Shown here one piece after another: positions 25,654 to 34,781 of a stretch of 64,000 nt of DNA. Every line of letters begins with the position of its first letter. The stretch's first letter is position 1. Position numbers and translations under genes: made by a program. The notes under the pieces were generated by a model. The model was not told the DNA's origin. It ran no database searches and saw nothing but the letters and a program-made list of their open reading frames with translations. Source of the stretch: Bacteroidota bacterium. Lineage in GTDB: Bacteria; Bacteroidota; Bacteroidia; Bacteroidales; TTA-H9. The stretch is taken from the NCBI GenBank assembly GCA_003250395.1, contig QKGM01000031.1:86857-150856 (forward strand), given 5' to 3'.

Positions 25654-28600
25654 ATGAAAAAACTGCACCTGTTTCTGTTCATCGCCCTGCTTTCAATAGT
25701 AAGCACCTTGCCGGCGCAAGATACATGGATCCGCCGGGCTGACTTTACCGGAAATGCCCGCCGTGGCGCAACCGGATTCAGCATTGCCTCCAAAGGATAT
25801 ATTGTAGCCGGTTTCGACGGGGCCTACTACAATGACCTTTGGGAATATGATCCCCTGACCAACACATGGACACAGAAAGCCGACCTGCCAGCAGCTCCAC
25901 GAATGGGGGGAGTAGCTTTCTCAGATGCACAAAGTGCTTGGTTTGGAACCGGGTATGATGGTACATTCATGGCCGATATGTGGCGATACGACCCGATAGC
26001 GAACTCATGGACATCTGTATCTGATTTTGGCGGGGGTGCCAGGCAGGGGTCGGTTTGCCTGACGATCGGATCGGACTTTTTTATCGGAATGGGATACTCA
26101 GGTAATTTCCTAAACGACTTATACAAATACAATACTTTAACAGACACGTGGACCCCAGTAACACCCCTTCCGGCCGGAGGAAGAATCTATGCTGCTGCAT
26201 TTAGTACCTCAACCACGGGTTATGTAGGATTAGGCTTTGGTTCCGGTTATCTTTCAGACCTTTGGGCTTACAATCCGACGCTAGGCAACTGGACCAGAAA
26301 AGCCGACTTTGCCGGAACAGCCCGTGCGCTTTCAACGAGTTACAGCATAAACAACCGGGGTTACCTTGCTGCAGGGGATGATGGAGCAAACCTTCAATCA
26401 GAAATGTGGGAATACAACCCTGTTAACAATGCATGGTCGAAGCTCAGCAGTATTTCGTCGGTTGGCAGGGAGTTGCCGGCTGGTTTTGTAGTTGATGGGA
26501 AAGCTTACCTGATGGGTGGTTCAGACAATGGTTCGGGTTACTATAATGATTTTTGGCAGTGGAATTCGAACTACTGCGACCTTACCGCTGATGCCCTTAT
26601 TCAACATGTTGCCTGCCCGGGTGATGCAACCGGGGCAATTGATCTCACAATTACCGGAATCCATTCCCCATATACAGTCAACTGGAGTACAGGAACCAAC
26701 ACCGAAGACCTGACAGGTGTGACTGCCGGCGATTACCGCTACACAATCACCGACACGGTAAATTGCAGATTGACCGGGATTCTGAAGATAGATGATGGAA
26801 TTGCCATCCACTTTGGCCGCGATACAAGCTTCTGGGGATTAAGTAAAAAAGCAGGAGGTTCGGGAGATGATAAAATTACTTCGATACTGACTGACCCGAC
26901 AGATGGATCAATCACTGTTACCGGTACTTTCAAAAGCGCTGCCACGTTCAACAGTACTACGCTTAACAGTTTTGGCGGCACGGATGCCTTTATTGCCCGT
27001 TATAATGCAGGTGGTGTGTTGCTTTGGGTACGCCAGATAGGAGGAACCATCGATGATGAAGCCACCAGCCTTGGGGCCGACAGCCTTGGTAATTTATACC
27101 TTACCGGTCGTATCGGTGATATGGCGTTCTTCGGAACTCAACAGGTAATCACGGCAGGTGAGTATGACATCTTCCTCGCCCGTTATACCAAAACGGGAAA
27201 CCTCGTGTGGGTAAGAACAGCGGGAGGCTCACTTACCGATCAGCCAAAAGCGATGTTTACCGATCGATCGGGCAATTGCTATATTACAGGATCTTTTCAG
27301 GGGCTTGCAAATTTTCAGGGTGAGAACCTGATGAGTCTGGGAGGTAATGATATCTTTACTGCCAAATTCAACAATTCAGGGGTCATGCAATGGGTTGCTC
27401 AGGCTGGCTCTGTAACTACCGAAACAGGAACAGGCATAGGAGCAGACATGAGTGGAAATGTGTTTGTTACAGGTATTTTCCAGAGCACACTGCCCATTGG
27501 TTCAACCTCACTCATTTCATCAGGGGCCAACGATATCTTCCTTGCAAAATACGATCGGTACGGAGTCCCGGTATGGGCTGTAAAAGCCGGAGGTACTCAG
27601 GATGACCAGAGCAACTCCATTCACGTAAATCCCGCAGGGCAAGTGATAATGGCAGGTTCTTTTATCGGAACGGCACAATTTGGGGCAAATAGTATTACAA
27701 GTGCAGGTTCAAGCGACCTATTTGCCGCTGCATTCAATGCCGATGGGACAAACGCTTGGGCCACCAGGGCAGGCGGAATTGGCGATGATGCAGCTATGGC
27801 TGTCAGCCCGTGGATGAATGGCGATTATATAATCAGCGGACGGTTCTCACAGATGGCGACAATCGGGACAAAACAATTTCAGTCGGCCGGAGGCAATGAT
27901 CTGTTTTTAGCCCGTATTGATGCAATGGGAGTGATCAGATTTGCTATCGCTAACGGAGGTCCGGGTGACGATGCCGCGCTTGCAGTAACCACTGGCACTT
28001 CGGGAAAAATATACACGGGTGGTAGATTCAGCCAGAATATCAACTTCGGGATCAATATACTGTTAGGTTCCGGAGGGACTGACGCTTTCTACGCCACACT
28101 AACGCTGGATGAACTTTATATAGCGCCTGTAGTGACCAATGTAAATTGTCCGGGAGGTTCAGACGGCACTATCAGTTACGAGGTTGCCGGCGGACGTGCA
28201 CCTTACACTTTTCAATGGGACAATGGTTCCACCTCGCAAAACCTTACAGGACTTACAGTTGGAAATTACCAACTTACCATTACCGATGCCAATGGATGCA
28301 CCAAAGACACCACATTCTCGATCACCTCTGATCATCTTCCTCCAACGCAACCAACTGCGGCAACCACTGACCGTGAAAATTTCTGCGAGAACGACAACGG
28401 GTATATTCTGCTCACCGCAATAGGCGGTACAGGAGAAGTTGTAAGATGGTATACCGACGGATGCGGTACTACCTTAGCAGGTGAAGGGGTTATACTCAGC
28501 CTGGCTTCCCCCGATACCACCACAACCTATTTTGCCCGTTGGGAAAATGTTTGCGGAATAACAAATTGTGTAAGCGTGACTGTTCATGTGCGTAATCTTC

Positions 28601-31600
28601 CGGAAACACCGGTATCAGTCATTGCCACCCCGTCGACTATATGCGCGGGAGCTGAATCAGTAACCCTGACTGCCAACGGAGGCTCAGGCGATATATTCAG
28701 ATGGTATAGAAACAGTTGTGGCGGTGTGCTTGAAGGAGAAGGCAGTACCTTTGTTGTCCCTTCACTAACAACAAATACAACGTTTTATGGACGTTACGAG
28801 AGCTATTGCGGAATAACCTCCTGTTTACCTGTCACGGTTACTGTTCTTCCCCAACCAGTTAAAGTTACATCAGTTACTGCCTCAGTTACTGAAATCTGTT
28901 TTAACCATTCCAGCCCGATTACACTTACTGCAATAGGTGGTTCAGGCACTCAGATTGCATGGACCAAAGGCAGTTGCGGTGGTACTTTTATTGGGAATAT
29001 TAACCCATTGCCTGTTGACCCGCCTACAGTCACCACCACTTATTATGCCTACTGGCAAAATTCATGTGGTTCGAGCGAGTGTGACAGTGTGACCATTACA
29101 GTTAAACCAGGCCCGGTTCCTCCAACTTCAGCATCGGTTGATGTACCTGTCTTCTGTAATGGCTCGCAGAGCAATATTACATTAAGTACAACCGGAGGAT
29201 CGGGTGATGTACTGAAATGGTATAAAGGTTTTTGCGGCAACGAATATGTTGGTTCAGGGACACCCCTCACGATTACCGCCCCGACAGTTTCCACCACCTA
29301 TTTTGCAAGGTGGGAAAACAGTTGTGCCAACAGTATCTGTCAAAATGTTACAGTGACCGTTAACCCTAATCCGGTAGTAACACTTACCGGACTGGCACCT
29401 AATTATTGCGAAGACAACAGCAGTTCAGTTCTTCTTCAGGGCAGCCCGGCCACCAACACGGGAACCTTCGTGTATATTCCCGGCCTGACAGACAATCTCA
29501 ATGGAACAGCCACCTTTATTCCTTCTCAGGCGAATCTGGGGACAAATGTTGTGGTCTATAATTATACCGATCCAAATGGATGTAGTGGAACCGCTTCCCA
29601 GACAACAGAGATAAGACCCTTACCTATTGTATTCTTTACCGGCTTAGGGACTGAATATTGTGCAAATGAACCTGAAGTTGACCTGACAGGAAGTGAAGCC
29701 CCTGACGGGTATTTCAGCCCGGTCACCGGACTCTCCTCAATTATGAATGGAACTGCCAAGTTTTCACCCGCTGTAGCAGGTCCCGGGATTCACAACATCA
29801 CCTACAATTACACTGACTCATACGGATGTTTCAGTGATTCGACGAAGAGCGTCCTGGTCAATGCTCTTCCCGTGGTAACATTTACAGGGTTGCCTGCCAA
29901 TGTTTGCCAGAATGATCCTCCTTACACCCTGACCGGCCAGCCAACCGGTGGTTACTTTGCCGGCATTGGAATTACCAATACAGTACCAGGAGAGGCATCT
30001 TTCAACCCTTCTGCTGCCGGAATCGGTGGCCCCTACTCGATTGCTTATATCTATACAGATGCGAATGGATGTACCAACGCCTTTACCGCACTTGTTACCG
30101 TAAATGAGTTACCGGAAGTAGGATTTTCGGGTCTCGCTTCCACTTATTGTTCCAGCGTGCAAAGCGTATTACTTATTGGTGATCAGGCGCCCAATGGGAC
30201 CTTTAGTGGACAGAGTATTCAGGATAACGGAAACGGAACTGCATACTTCCGACCAATTCTGGCCGGGCCTGGAACATACGACATTACCTATACCGTAACT
30301 TCAATGGGAGGATGTACAGATAGTATTTCGCAAACGGTAAGTGTACTTCCTCTGCCGGTAATCAGTTTCACCGGCCTTAATGCTTCCTATTGCCGTAATA
30401 GTGGTTCTGTTACATTGGTAGGGAGTGAAAACCCTTTCGGAAACTTTTCCGGACCTGGAATCACAGATTTACTGAATGGTACTGCCCAGTTCGATCCGGC
30501 AATACCGACCGGCCCGGGTCCTCATGATATTGTATATAGTTACACAGATCTTGCCGGATGTACGAATACCGACACAATGCAGGTAAGCATAAATGAACTG
30601 ACGCCGGTAAGTTTCACCGGCCTTGGCTCATCCATTTGTGCCAACGAGACCGCAAATCTTACCGGTAGTCAGGCTCCGTCAGGTTCTTTTAGTGGTAATT
30701 CAGGCGTAACTGATCTTGGTAATGGAACAGGGACTTTCGATGCTTCAGTTACCGGACTCGGAACTTTCCCGGTAGTTTATACTTTTGTTGATGTCAATGG
30801 TTGCGAAAGTGCTGACACAATACTGGTGACTGTTCGGCCTATACCTGAACCCACCATTATTGCCATGCCGGATACCTATTGTCTGGATGCTGAACCCGAT
30901 ACAATTGAGGGCAGCGGGTATCCCTTTGGTGTATTTACAACTACAAGTAGCGGACTGATCGACCTGGGTATCGGGATGGCTATTTTTAACCCATCAATTG
31001 CAGGGATTGGAACACATGATATCATATATACCCTGACCGATATATATGGTTGTACAGGAGACACCACCTACCCTGTCGAAGTAATTGCGCCTCCTGTAGT
31101 TTCGATTACCGGGCTTGATACTGCCTACTGCGCCGATGCTGCGGCTGTTACCATAAGCGGAACTCCGTCATCGCCTGCAGGGTTATTTACAGGAATCGGG
31201 ATTACTGACAATGGTGATGGCACAGCAATCTTTGACCCTGCCATTGCCGGCCCTGGCGGACCTTATGCAATCAGTTATTTCTATACTGATATTGATGGAT
31301 GCACCAATGATACAACAATCTATACCATTGTAAATCCTCTCCCGGTTAGCTCATTCAATCTTTTAACCAATCATAATTATTACTGCTCAGGACAGTATAC
31401 TCAGATCGAATTATCGGCTCCTATCACGACATCAGACTCTGTACGCTGGTATACTGAAAGCTGCACAGGTACCTACCTGGGTAGCACTACGCTGAATAAT
31501 ATCCTCACAATAGAGGCACCAGCCGACAGCACATGGCTCTTTGCACATAGTGTAAATGGCTGTGGTGAATCTTCCTGTGACTCATTGCTGATTGAAGTTA

Positions 31601-34600
31601 TCCCGTTACCCATTGCACCCGATTCTGTGTATTCTGATACAACCGGTTATTGCTATGGCAGTATACAAACTATTACACTGAATGCGACTGGTGGATTCGG
31701 CAATATTTTAAGTTGGCATATTGGAAGTTGCGATGGCATTCAGATTGGAACCGGCAGCCAGTTAAGTATTGCATCACCTGCTGATACTACATGGTACTTT
31801 GCCAAATGGACCAGTACCTGTGGCATTAGCGAGTGTGATTCTGTAAGGGTCGATGTCATTCCGTGGCCTGTCACCCCTGACTCTTTGGGAGTTGATACGA
31901 ATAACTATTGTATTGGTACAGTCACCCAAATCGTATTGACTGCATTTGGTGGTTTGGGAGACACTGTACAATGGTATACCAATGCATGTGGCGATAATCT
32001 GATTGGAACAGGCAATCCATTGACGATTACGGCTCCTGATACGAGTGAAACGTACTATGCCCGTTGGAAAAACCAATGTATGGTATCATTCTGTTCATCG
32101 ATCGATGTAATTGTAAAACAACTTCCCGAAACTCCGGATTCGCTTTACGCTGATCACAATGATTTCTGCAATACTGAGTTTGGCGTAATCAATCTGTTTG
32201 CAAGCGGAGGTTCAGGAGAAATTGTACGCTGGTATGAAGGGTCATGCACCGGGACGGAACTGGGAATTGGCAATCCGCTTCTAATCACTGCCCCGAGTGA
32301 TACAACAACTTATTATGCCCGTTGGGAGAGCAGTTGTGGTGAATCAGAATGCAAAGAATTTACTGTCAATGTGAAGCCCTTGCCTGCTGCCATAACTTCT
32401 ATAAATATTACTCCCGGCATAGTCTGTCCTGACGAAACAGTTGATATTACCTTAACTGCTGCAGGATCCTTTAATCAGGGCGACACGATATACTGGTACT
32501 CTAATTCACCAGGTGGGACGCTTGTTGGTAAAGGAAACCCGCTGACCATTGCAAACCCGAATATTACAACATATTATTTTGCTGTTAACACAAATTCATG
32601 CGGTGAATCGACTGCCGTAACAGACACTTTGATTGTGGATACACCGCTACCACCCGCATCGATGATACCCGACACGAATTATCTTTGCAAAGGATTCAGT
32701 ACAACCATCGATATTAATGCTGCCGGAGGAAACGGTACAACCTTAACCTGGTATGGCAACTCATGCGGCGGCACAATTCTGGGAACAGGCACACAGCTTA
32801 CAGTAACTGCACCTGATACCACCACATGGTATTATGCCACCTACACGAACAGTTGTGGTGAATCAGACTGTGATTCAGTTGCCATTCATATCATTCCCAA
32901 CGCAATAGCTCCAGACACCATTTTCCCCAATATTAACGATATCTGTATAGGATCGGTTGAGTTTATCACGCTACAATCTATTGGCGGTTACGGCGACACA
33001 GTTTCTCCTCACGGTCAATCGCTTACATGGTTCCTGCGGGAATGCGGAGGATTGGTAGTTGGTACGGGAGAAACCATTTCAATACCAGCGCCAATTGTTA
33101 CAACGAAATATCTTGCTAGATGGGAAAACAGTTGTTCTATTTCGGAGTGTAAAGAGCTGACTCTTGTAGTAAATACACCAAAACCACCTGATACAATTAA
33201 TGTAGACACCAACTACTTCTGCCCTGGTGCTGTATCGTCGATTACATTATCAGAATCCGGAGGTAATGGTACTGCAACAAAGTGGGCGATAATCCAGGGT
33301 ACTGATACAATAATTATAGGAAGCGGAGCACACCTCACTGTAGTTGCGCCTCTTGTAACCACACGTTATCTTGTAAGAAAAGAAAACTATTGCGGACAAT
33401 CGCCCTGGGCATACATTGATGTCATCGTTAACCTGCCAGTTTCTCCTGTAATGATCGGAGCTACTGATAACATCATTTGTGCCGGTTCAGGGATGTCAGT
33501 AAAGATGTGGGCTGAGGGAGGAATGGGTGACAGCCTACTGTGGTGGAATGAATTCGACCCAGCTGTTATTATAACCGACACACTAACCGTTTCACCGGAT
33601 GTAACAACAACATATTATGCTAAATATAAAACCAACTGTGGTGTGAGCGATCCGGTGTCATTTACACTTACAGTAATTCCCAAGCCTGTAGCTGTAATCA
33701 ACAAGAAGCTTGACTCCATATGCGAACTGTCAACTTATCCCGTCTCGATAGATACCATTGAGAACTATTCATCCATTGAGTGGACAACCACAGGCAGAGG
33801 TTGGTTTGATAATCCGAACGCGACATCAACTATATACCATTATGGCAATTATGATGTTGTAACCAGTGATACAATAAGGATCATCTGCACAGCATTTGGC
33901 AATTCACCATGTGCTGATGCTGCCGATACAACAACACTGATCATTAATCCAAAACCTGAATTCTCTCTTTATCCGGGCGATCCTGCTATTTGCCGTGATT
34001 CTGCTGTTTTAATGACAGTGACAGGTGATCCGGGATTCAATTACAGATGGGAGCCCGGAACAGGACTTGACACTATTGCAGGCGACCATGTAACAGCCTC
34101 ACCATTTGTGACGACCAGCTATGAAGTTACTGCAACCTCTTTACAGGGCTGTTCTGATGTGATACCTTTCGAGGTTACTGTACACCCTAAACCATATCTT
34201 AACCTGGGTCCCGACAGGTATTTATATACATGTGAGCCTGTAAAACTTGATGCGGGTGGTGGAGACGGATTTGGATATTACCTCTGGGATAATCATAGCC
34301 AGTCACGCGTTCGTACCATCAGTGAAACAGGCCATTATTGGGTAACAGTTGGTAACGAAGGTTGTACTGTGACTGACTCTATTTATATCCGGTTATGTGA
34401 AGGGGTATTCAACGTGCCATCAGCATTCTCGCCCAACAATGACGGAGTCAATGAAGTTTTCAGGCCTGTTAGTTCAGATGAAACGATTTCATTCAAAATG
34501 TATATATATGACAGGCATGGTATGCTGATTTTCCAGACAGATGATATCGGGGAGGGATGGGACGGCAAATTCAACGGAGATATCTGCCCGGCAGGCATTT

Positions 34601-34689
34601 ACATATACTATATAGTTTTCAGGGGTGATGGATTAACAGCACCCGGTCGTGAACAAACGATATCAGGACAAGTTTTCCTTGTAAGGTAA
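25654..34689 (+). CDS. Giant T9SS type B cargo: two beta-propellers and 21 Ig-like repeats
   Basis: 3011 residues. In order: signal peptide (1-22); six Kelch-type repeats of about 47 residues (23-306), enough for a six-bladed propeller; a SprB-like unit (about 307-386, HVACPGDATGAIDL ... TAGDYRYTITD); seven 60-residue SBBP-like repeats (401-820; LARY...G.LVWVRxAGG), enough for a seven-bladed propeller; a second SprB-like unit (about 823-890); four type-A Ig-like repeats, eight type-B, nine type-A (895-2676); three further Ig/PKD-like units; and a C-terminal type B (CHU_C) sorting domain from about 2918 (VPSAFSPNNDGVNEVF ... GWDGKFNG). Expected to be exported by T9SS and displayed as a fibrous surface adhesin or gliding-type protein. 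Second gene of the DUF4907 operon, followed by an intrinsic terminator. Confidence 0.93.
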   Translation: MKKLHLFLFIALLSIVSTLPAQDTWIRRADFTGNARRGATGFSIASKGYIVAGFDGAYYNDLWEYDPLTNTWTQKADLPAAPRMGGVAFSDAQSAWFGTGYDGTFMADMWRYDPIANSWTSVSDFGGGARQGSVCLTIGSDFFIGMGYSGNFLNDLYKYNTLTDTWTPVTPLPAGGRIYAAAFSTSTTGYVGLGFGSGYLSDLWAYNPTLGNWTRKADFAGTARALSTSYSINNRGYLAAGDDGANLQSEMWEYNPVNNAWSKLSSISSVGRELPAGFVVDGKAYLMGGSDNGSGYYNDFWQWNSNYCDLTADALIQHVACPGDATGAIDLTITGIHSPYTVNWSTGTNTEDLTGVTAGDYRYTITDTVNCRLTGILKIDDGIAIHFGRDTSFWGLSKKAGGSGDDKITSILTDPTDGSITVTGTFKSAATFNSTTLNSFGGTDAFIARYNAGGVLLWVRQIGGTIDDEATSLGADSLGNLYLTGRIGDMAFFGTQQVITAGEYDIFLARYTKTGNLVWVRTAGGSLTDQPKAMFTDRSGNCYITGSFQGLANFQGENLMSLGGNDIFTAKFNNSGVMQWVAQAGSVTTETGTGIGADMSGNVFVTGIFQSTLPIGSTSLISSGANDIFLAKYDRYGVPVWAVKAGGTQDDQSNSIHVNPAGQVIMAGSFIGTAQFGANSITSAGSSDLFAAAFNADGTNAWATRAGGIGDDAAMAVSPWMNGDYIISGRFSQMATIGTKQFQSAGGNDLFLARIDAMGVIRFAIANGGPGDDAALAVTTGTSGKIYTGGRFSQNINFGINILLGSGGTDAFYATLTLDELYIAPVVTNVNCPGGSDGTISYEVAGGRAPYTFQWDNGSTSQNLTGLTVGNYQLTITDANGCTKDTTFSITSDHLPPTQPTAATTDRENFCENDNGYILLTAIGGTGEVVRWYTDGCGTTLAGEGVILSLASPDTTTTYFARWENVCGITNCVSVTVHVRNLPETPVSVIATPSTICAGAESVTLTANGGSGDIFRWYRNSCGGVLEGEGSTFVVPSLTTNTTFYGRYESYCGITSCLPVTVTVLPQPVKVTSVTASVTEICFNHSSPITLTAIGGSGTQIAWTKGSCGGTFIGNINPLPVDPPTVTTTYYAYWQNSCGSSECDSVTITVKPGPVPPTSASVDVPVFCNGSQSNITLSTTGGSGDVLKWYKGFCGNEYVGSGTPLTITAPTVSTTYFARWENSCANSICQNVTVTVNPNPVVTLTGLAPNYCEDNSSSVLLQGSPATNTGTFVYIPGLTDNLNGTATFIPSQANLGTNVVVYNYTDPNGCSGTASQTTEIRPLPIVFFTGLGTEYCANEPEVDLTGSEAPDGYFSPVTGLSSIMNGTAKFSPAVAGPGIHNITYNYTDSYGCFSDSTKSVLVNALPVVTFTGLPANVCQNDPPYTLTGQPTGGYFAGIGITNTVPGEASFNPSAAGIGGPYSIAYIYTDANGCTNAFTALVTVNELPEVGFSGLASTYCSSVQSVLLIGDQAPNGTFSGQSIQDNGNGTAYFRPILAGPGTYDITYTVTSMGGCTDSISQTVSVLPLPVISFTGLNASYCRNSGSVTLVGSENPFGNFSGPGITDLLNGTAQFDPAIPTGPGPHDIVYSYTDLAGCTNTDTMQVSINELTPVSFTGLGSSICANETANLTGSQAPSGSFSGNSGVTDLGNGTGTFDASVTGLGTFPVVYTFVDVNGCESADTILVTVRPIPEPTIIAMPDTYCLDAEPDTIEGSGYPFGVFTTTSSGLIDLGIGMAIFNPSIAGIGTHDIIYTLTDIYGCTGDTTYPVEVIAPPVVSITGLDTAYCADAAAVTISGTPSSPAGLFTGIGITDNGDGTAIFDPAIAGPGGPYAISYFYTDIDGCTNDTTIYTIVNPLPVSSFNLLTNHNYYCSGQYTQIELSAPITTSDSVRWYTESCTGTYLGSTTLNNILTIEAPADSTWLFAHSVNGCGESSCDSLLIEVIPLPIAPDSVYSDTTGYCYGSIQTITLNATGGFGNILSWHIGSCDGIQIGTGSQLSIASPADTTWYFAKWTSTCGISECDSVRVDVIPWPVTPDSLGVDTNNYCIGTVTQIVLTAFGGLGDTVQWYTNACGDNLIGTGNPLTITAPDTSETYYARWKNQCMVSFCSSIDVIVKQLPETPDSLYADHNDFCNTEFGVINLFASGGSGEIVRWYEGSCTGTELGIGNPLLITAPSDTTTYYARWESSCGESECKEFTVNVKPLPAAITSINITPGIVCPDETVDITLTAAGSFNQGDTIYWYSNSPGGTLVGKGNPLTIANPNITTYYFAVNTNSCGESTAVTDTLIVDTPLPPASMIPDTNYLCKGFSTTIDINAAGGNGTTLTWYGNSCGGTILGTGTQLTVTAPDTTTWYYATYTNSCGESDCDSVAIHIIPNAIAPDTIFPNINDICIGSVEFITLQSIGGYGDTVSPHGQSLTWFLRECGGLVVGTGETISIPAPIVTTKYLARWENSCSISECKELTLVVNTPKPPDTINVDTNYFCPGAVSSITLSESGGNGTATKWAIIQGTDTIIIGSGAHLTVVAPLVTTRYLVRKENYCGQSPWAYIDVIVNLPVSPVMIGATDNIICAGSGMSVKMWAEGGMGDSLLWWNEFDPAVIITDTLTVSPDVTTTYYAKYKTNCGVSDPVSFTLTVIPKPVAVINKKLDSICELSTYPVSIDTIENYSSIEWTTTGRGWFDNPNATSTIYHYGNYDVVTSDTIRIICTAFGNSPCADAADTTTLIINPKPEFSLYPGDPAICRDSAVLMTVTGDPGFNYRWEPGTGLDTIAGDHVTASPFVTTSYEVTATSLQGCSDVIPFEVTVHPKPYLNLGPDRYLYTCEPVKLDAGGGDGFGYYLWDNHSQSRVRTISETGHYWVTVGNEGCTVTDSIYIRLCEGVFNVPSAFSPNNDGVNEVFRPVSSDETISFKMYIYDRHGMLIFQTDDIGEGWDGKFNGDICPAGIYIYYIVFRGDGLTAPGREQTISGQVFLVR
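25720..26571 (+). repeat. Six Kelch-type repeats
   Basis: Six consecutive units of about 47 residues with the pattern TWTxxADFxGxARxG...GYxxGG(F/Y)xGxYxxDLWEYDPxTN, inside the giant cargo gene. Confidence 0.85.
26854..28113 (+). repeat. Seven SBBP-like 60-residue repeats
   Basis: Seven units averaging exactly 60 residues (1260 nt), each GDDxxxxI..D..GN.Y.TG.F......F.......G..DIFLAKY...G...WV..AGG; a closed seven-bladed propeller is the natural reading. Confidence 0.85.
28336..29367 (+). repeat. Type-A Ig-like repeats 1-4
   Basis: Four units of about 86 residues: FC......ITLTA.GGSG...WY...CGG...G.G..L.I..P..TTTYFARWEN.CG...C..VTV.V.P. Each carries four to five cysteines (FC, CGG, CG and SxC), implying intra-domain disulfides after export. 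Confidence 0.85.
29368..31338 (+). repeat. Type-B Ig-like repeats 1-8
   Basis: Eight units of about 82 residues: LPVVSFTGL...YC......LTGS.AP.G.FSG.GITD.GNGTA.F.P..AG.G.H.I.Y.YTD..GCT......V.V. They separate the two blocks of type-A repeats. Confidence 0.85.
31339..33681 (+). repeat. Type-A Ig-like repeats 5-13
   Basis: Nine further type-A units (about 87 residues). Units 5-8 and 10-11 keep the CG(E/I)SxCDS cysteine pattern; units 9, 12 and 13 lose some cysteines, and unit 11 has a short insertion. Confidence 0.82.
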
Positions 34690-34700
34690 TCCGGAATTAG

Positions 34701-34729
34701 AGGGTCGGCTAAAAGCCGACCCTTTTTTG
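34701..34729 (+). terminator. Intrinsic terminator after the giant cargo gene
   Basis: 9-bp stem (GGGTCGGCT at 34702-34710 with AGCCGACCC at 34714-34722), 3-base loop, then TTTTTT. Confidence 0.88.
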
Positions 34730-34781
34730 TATAGAGTTCAACGGTATAATTCTTGTAGAGAAATTCTCACAAAATTTCATC

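Noticed and set aside
28336..33681. Possible CRISPR-like or satellite DNA repeat array
   Set aside because: The periodicity is at protein level (about 82-87 codons) inside one open frame with diverged DNA; there are no identical short repeats with unique spacers.
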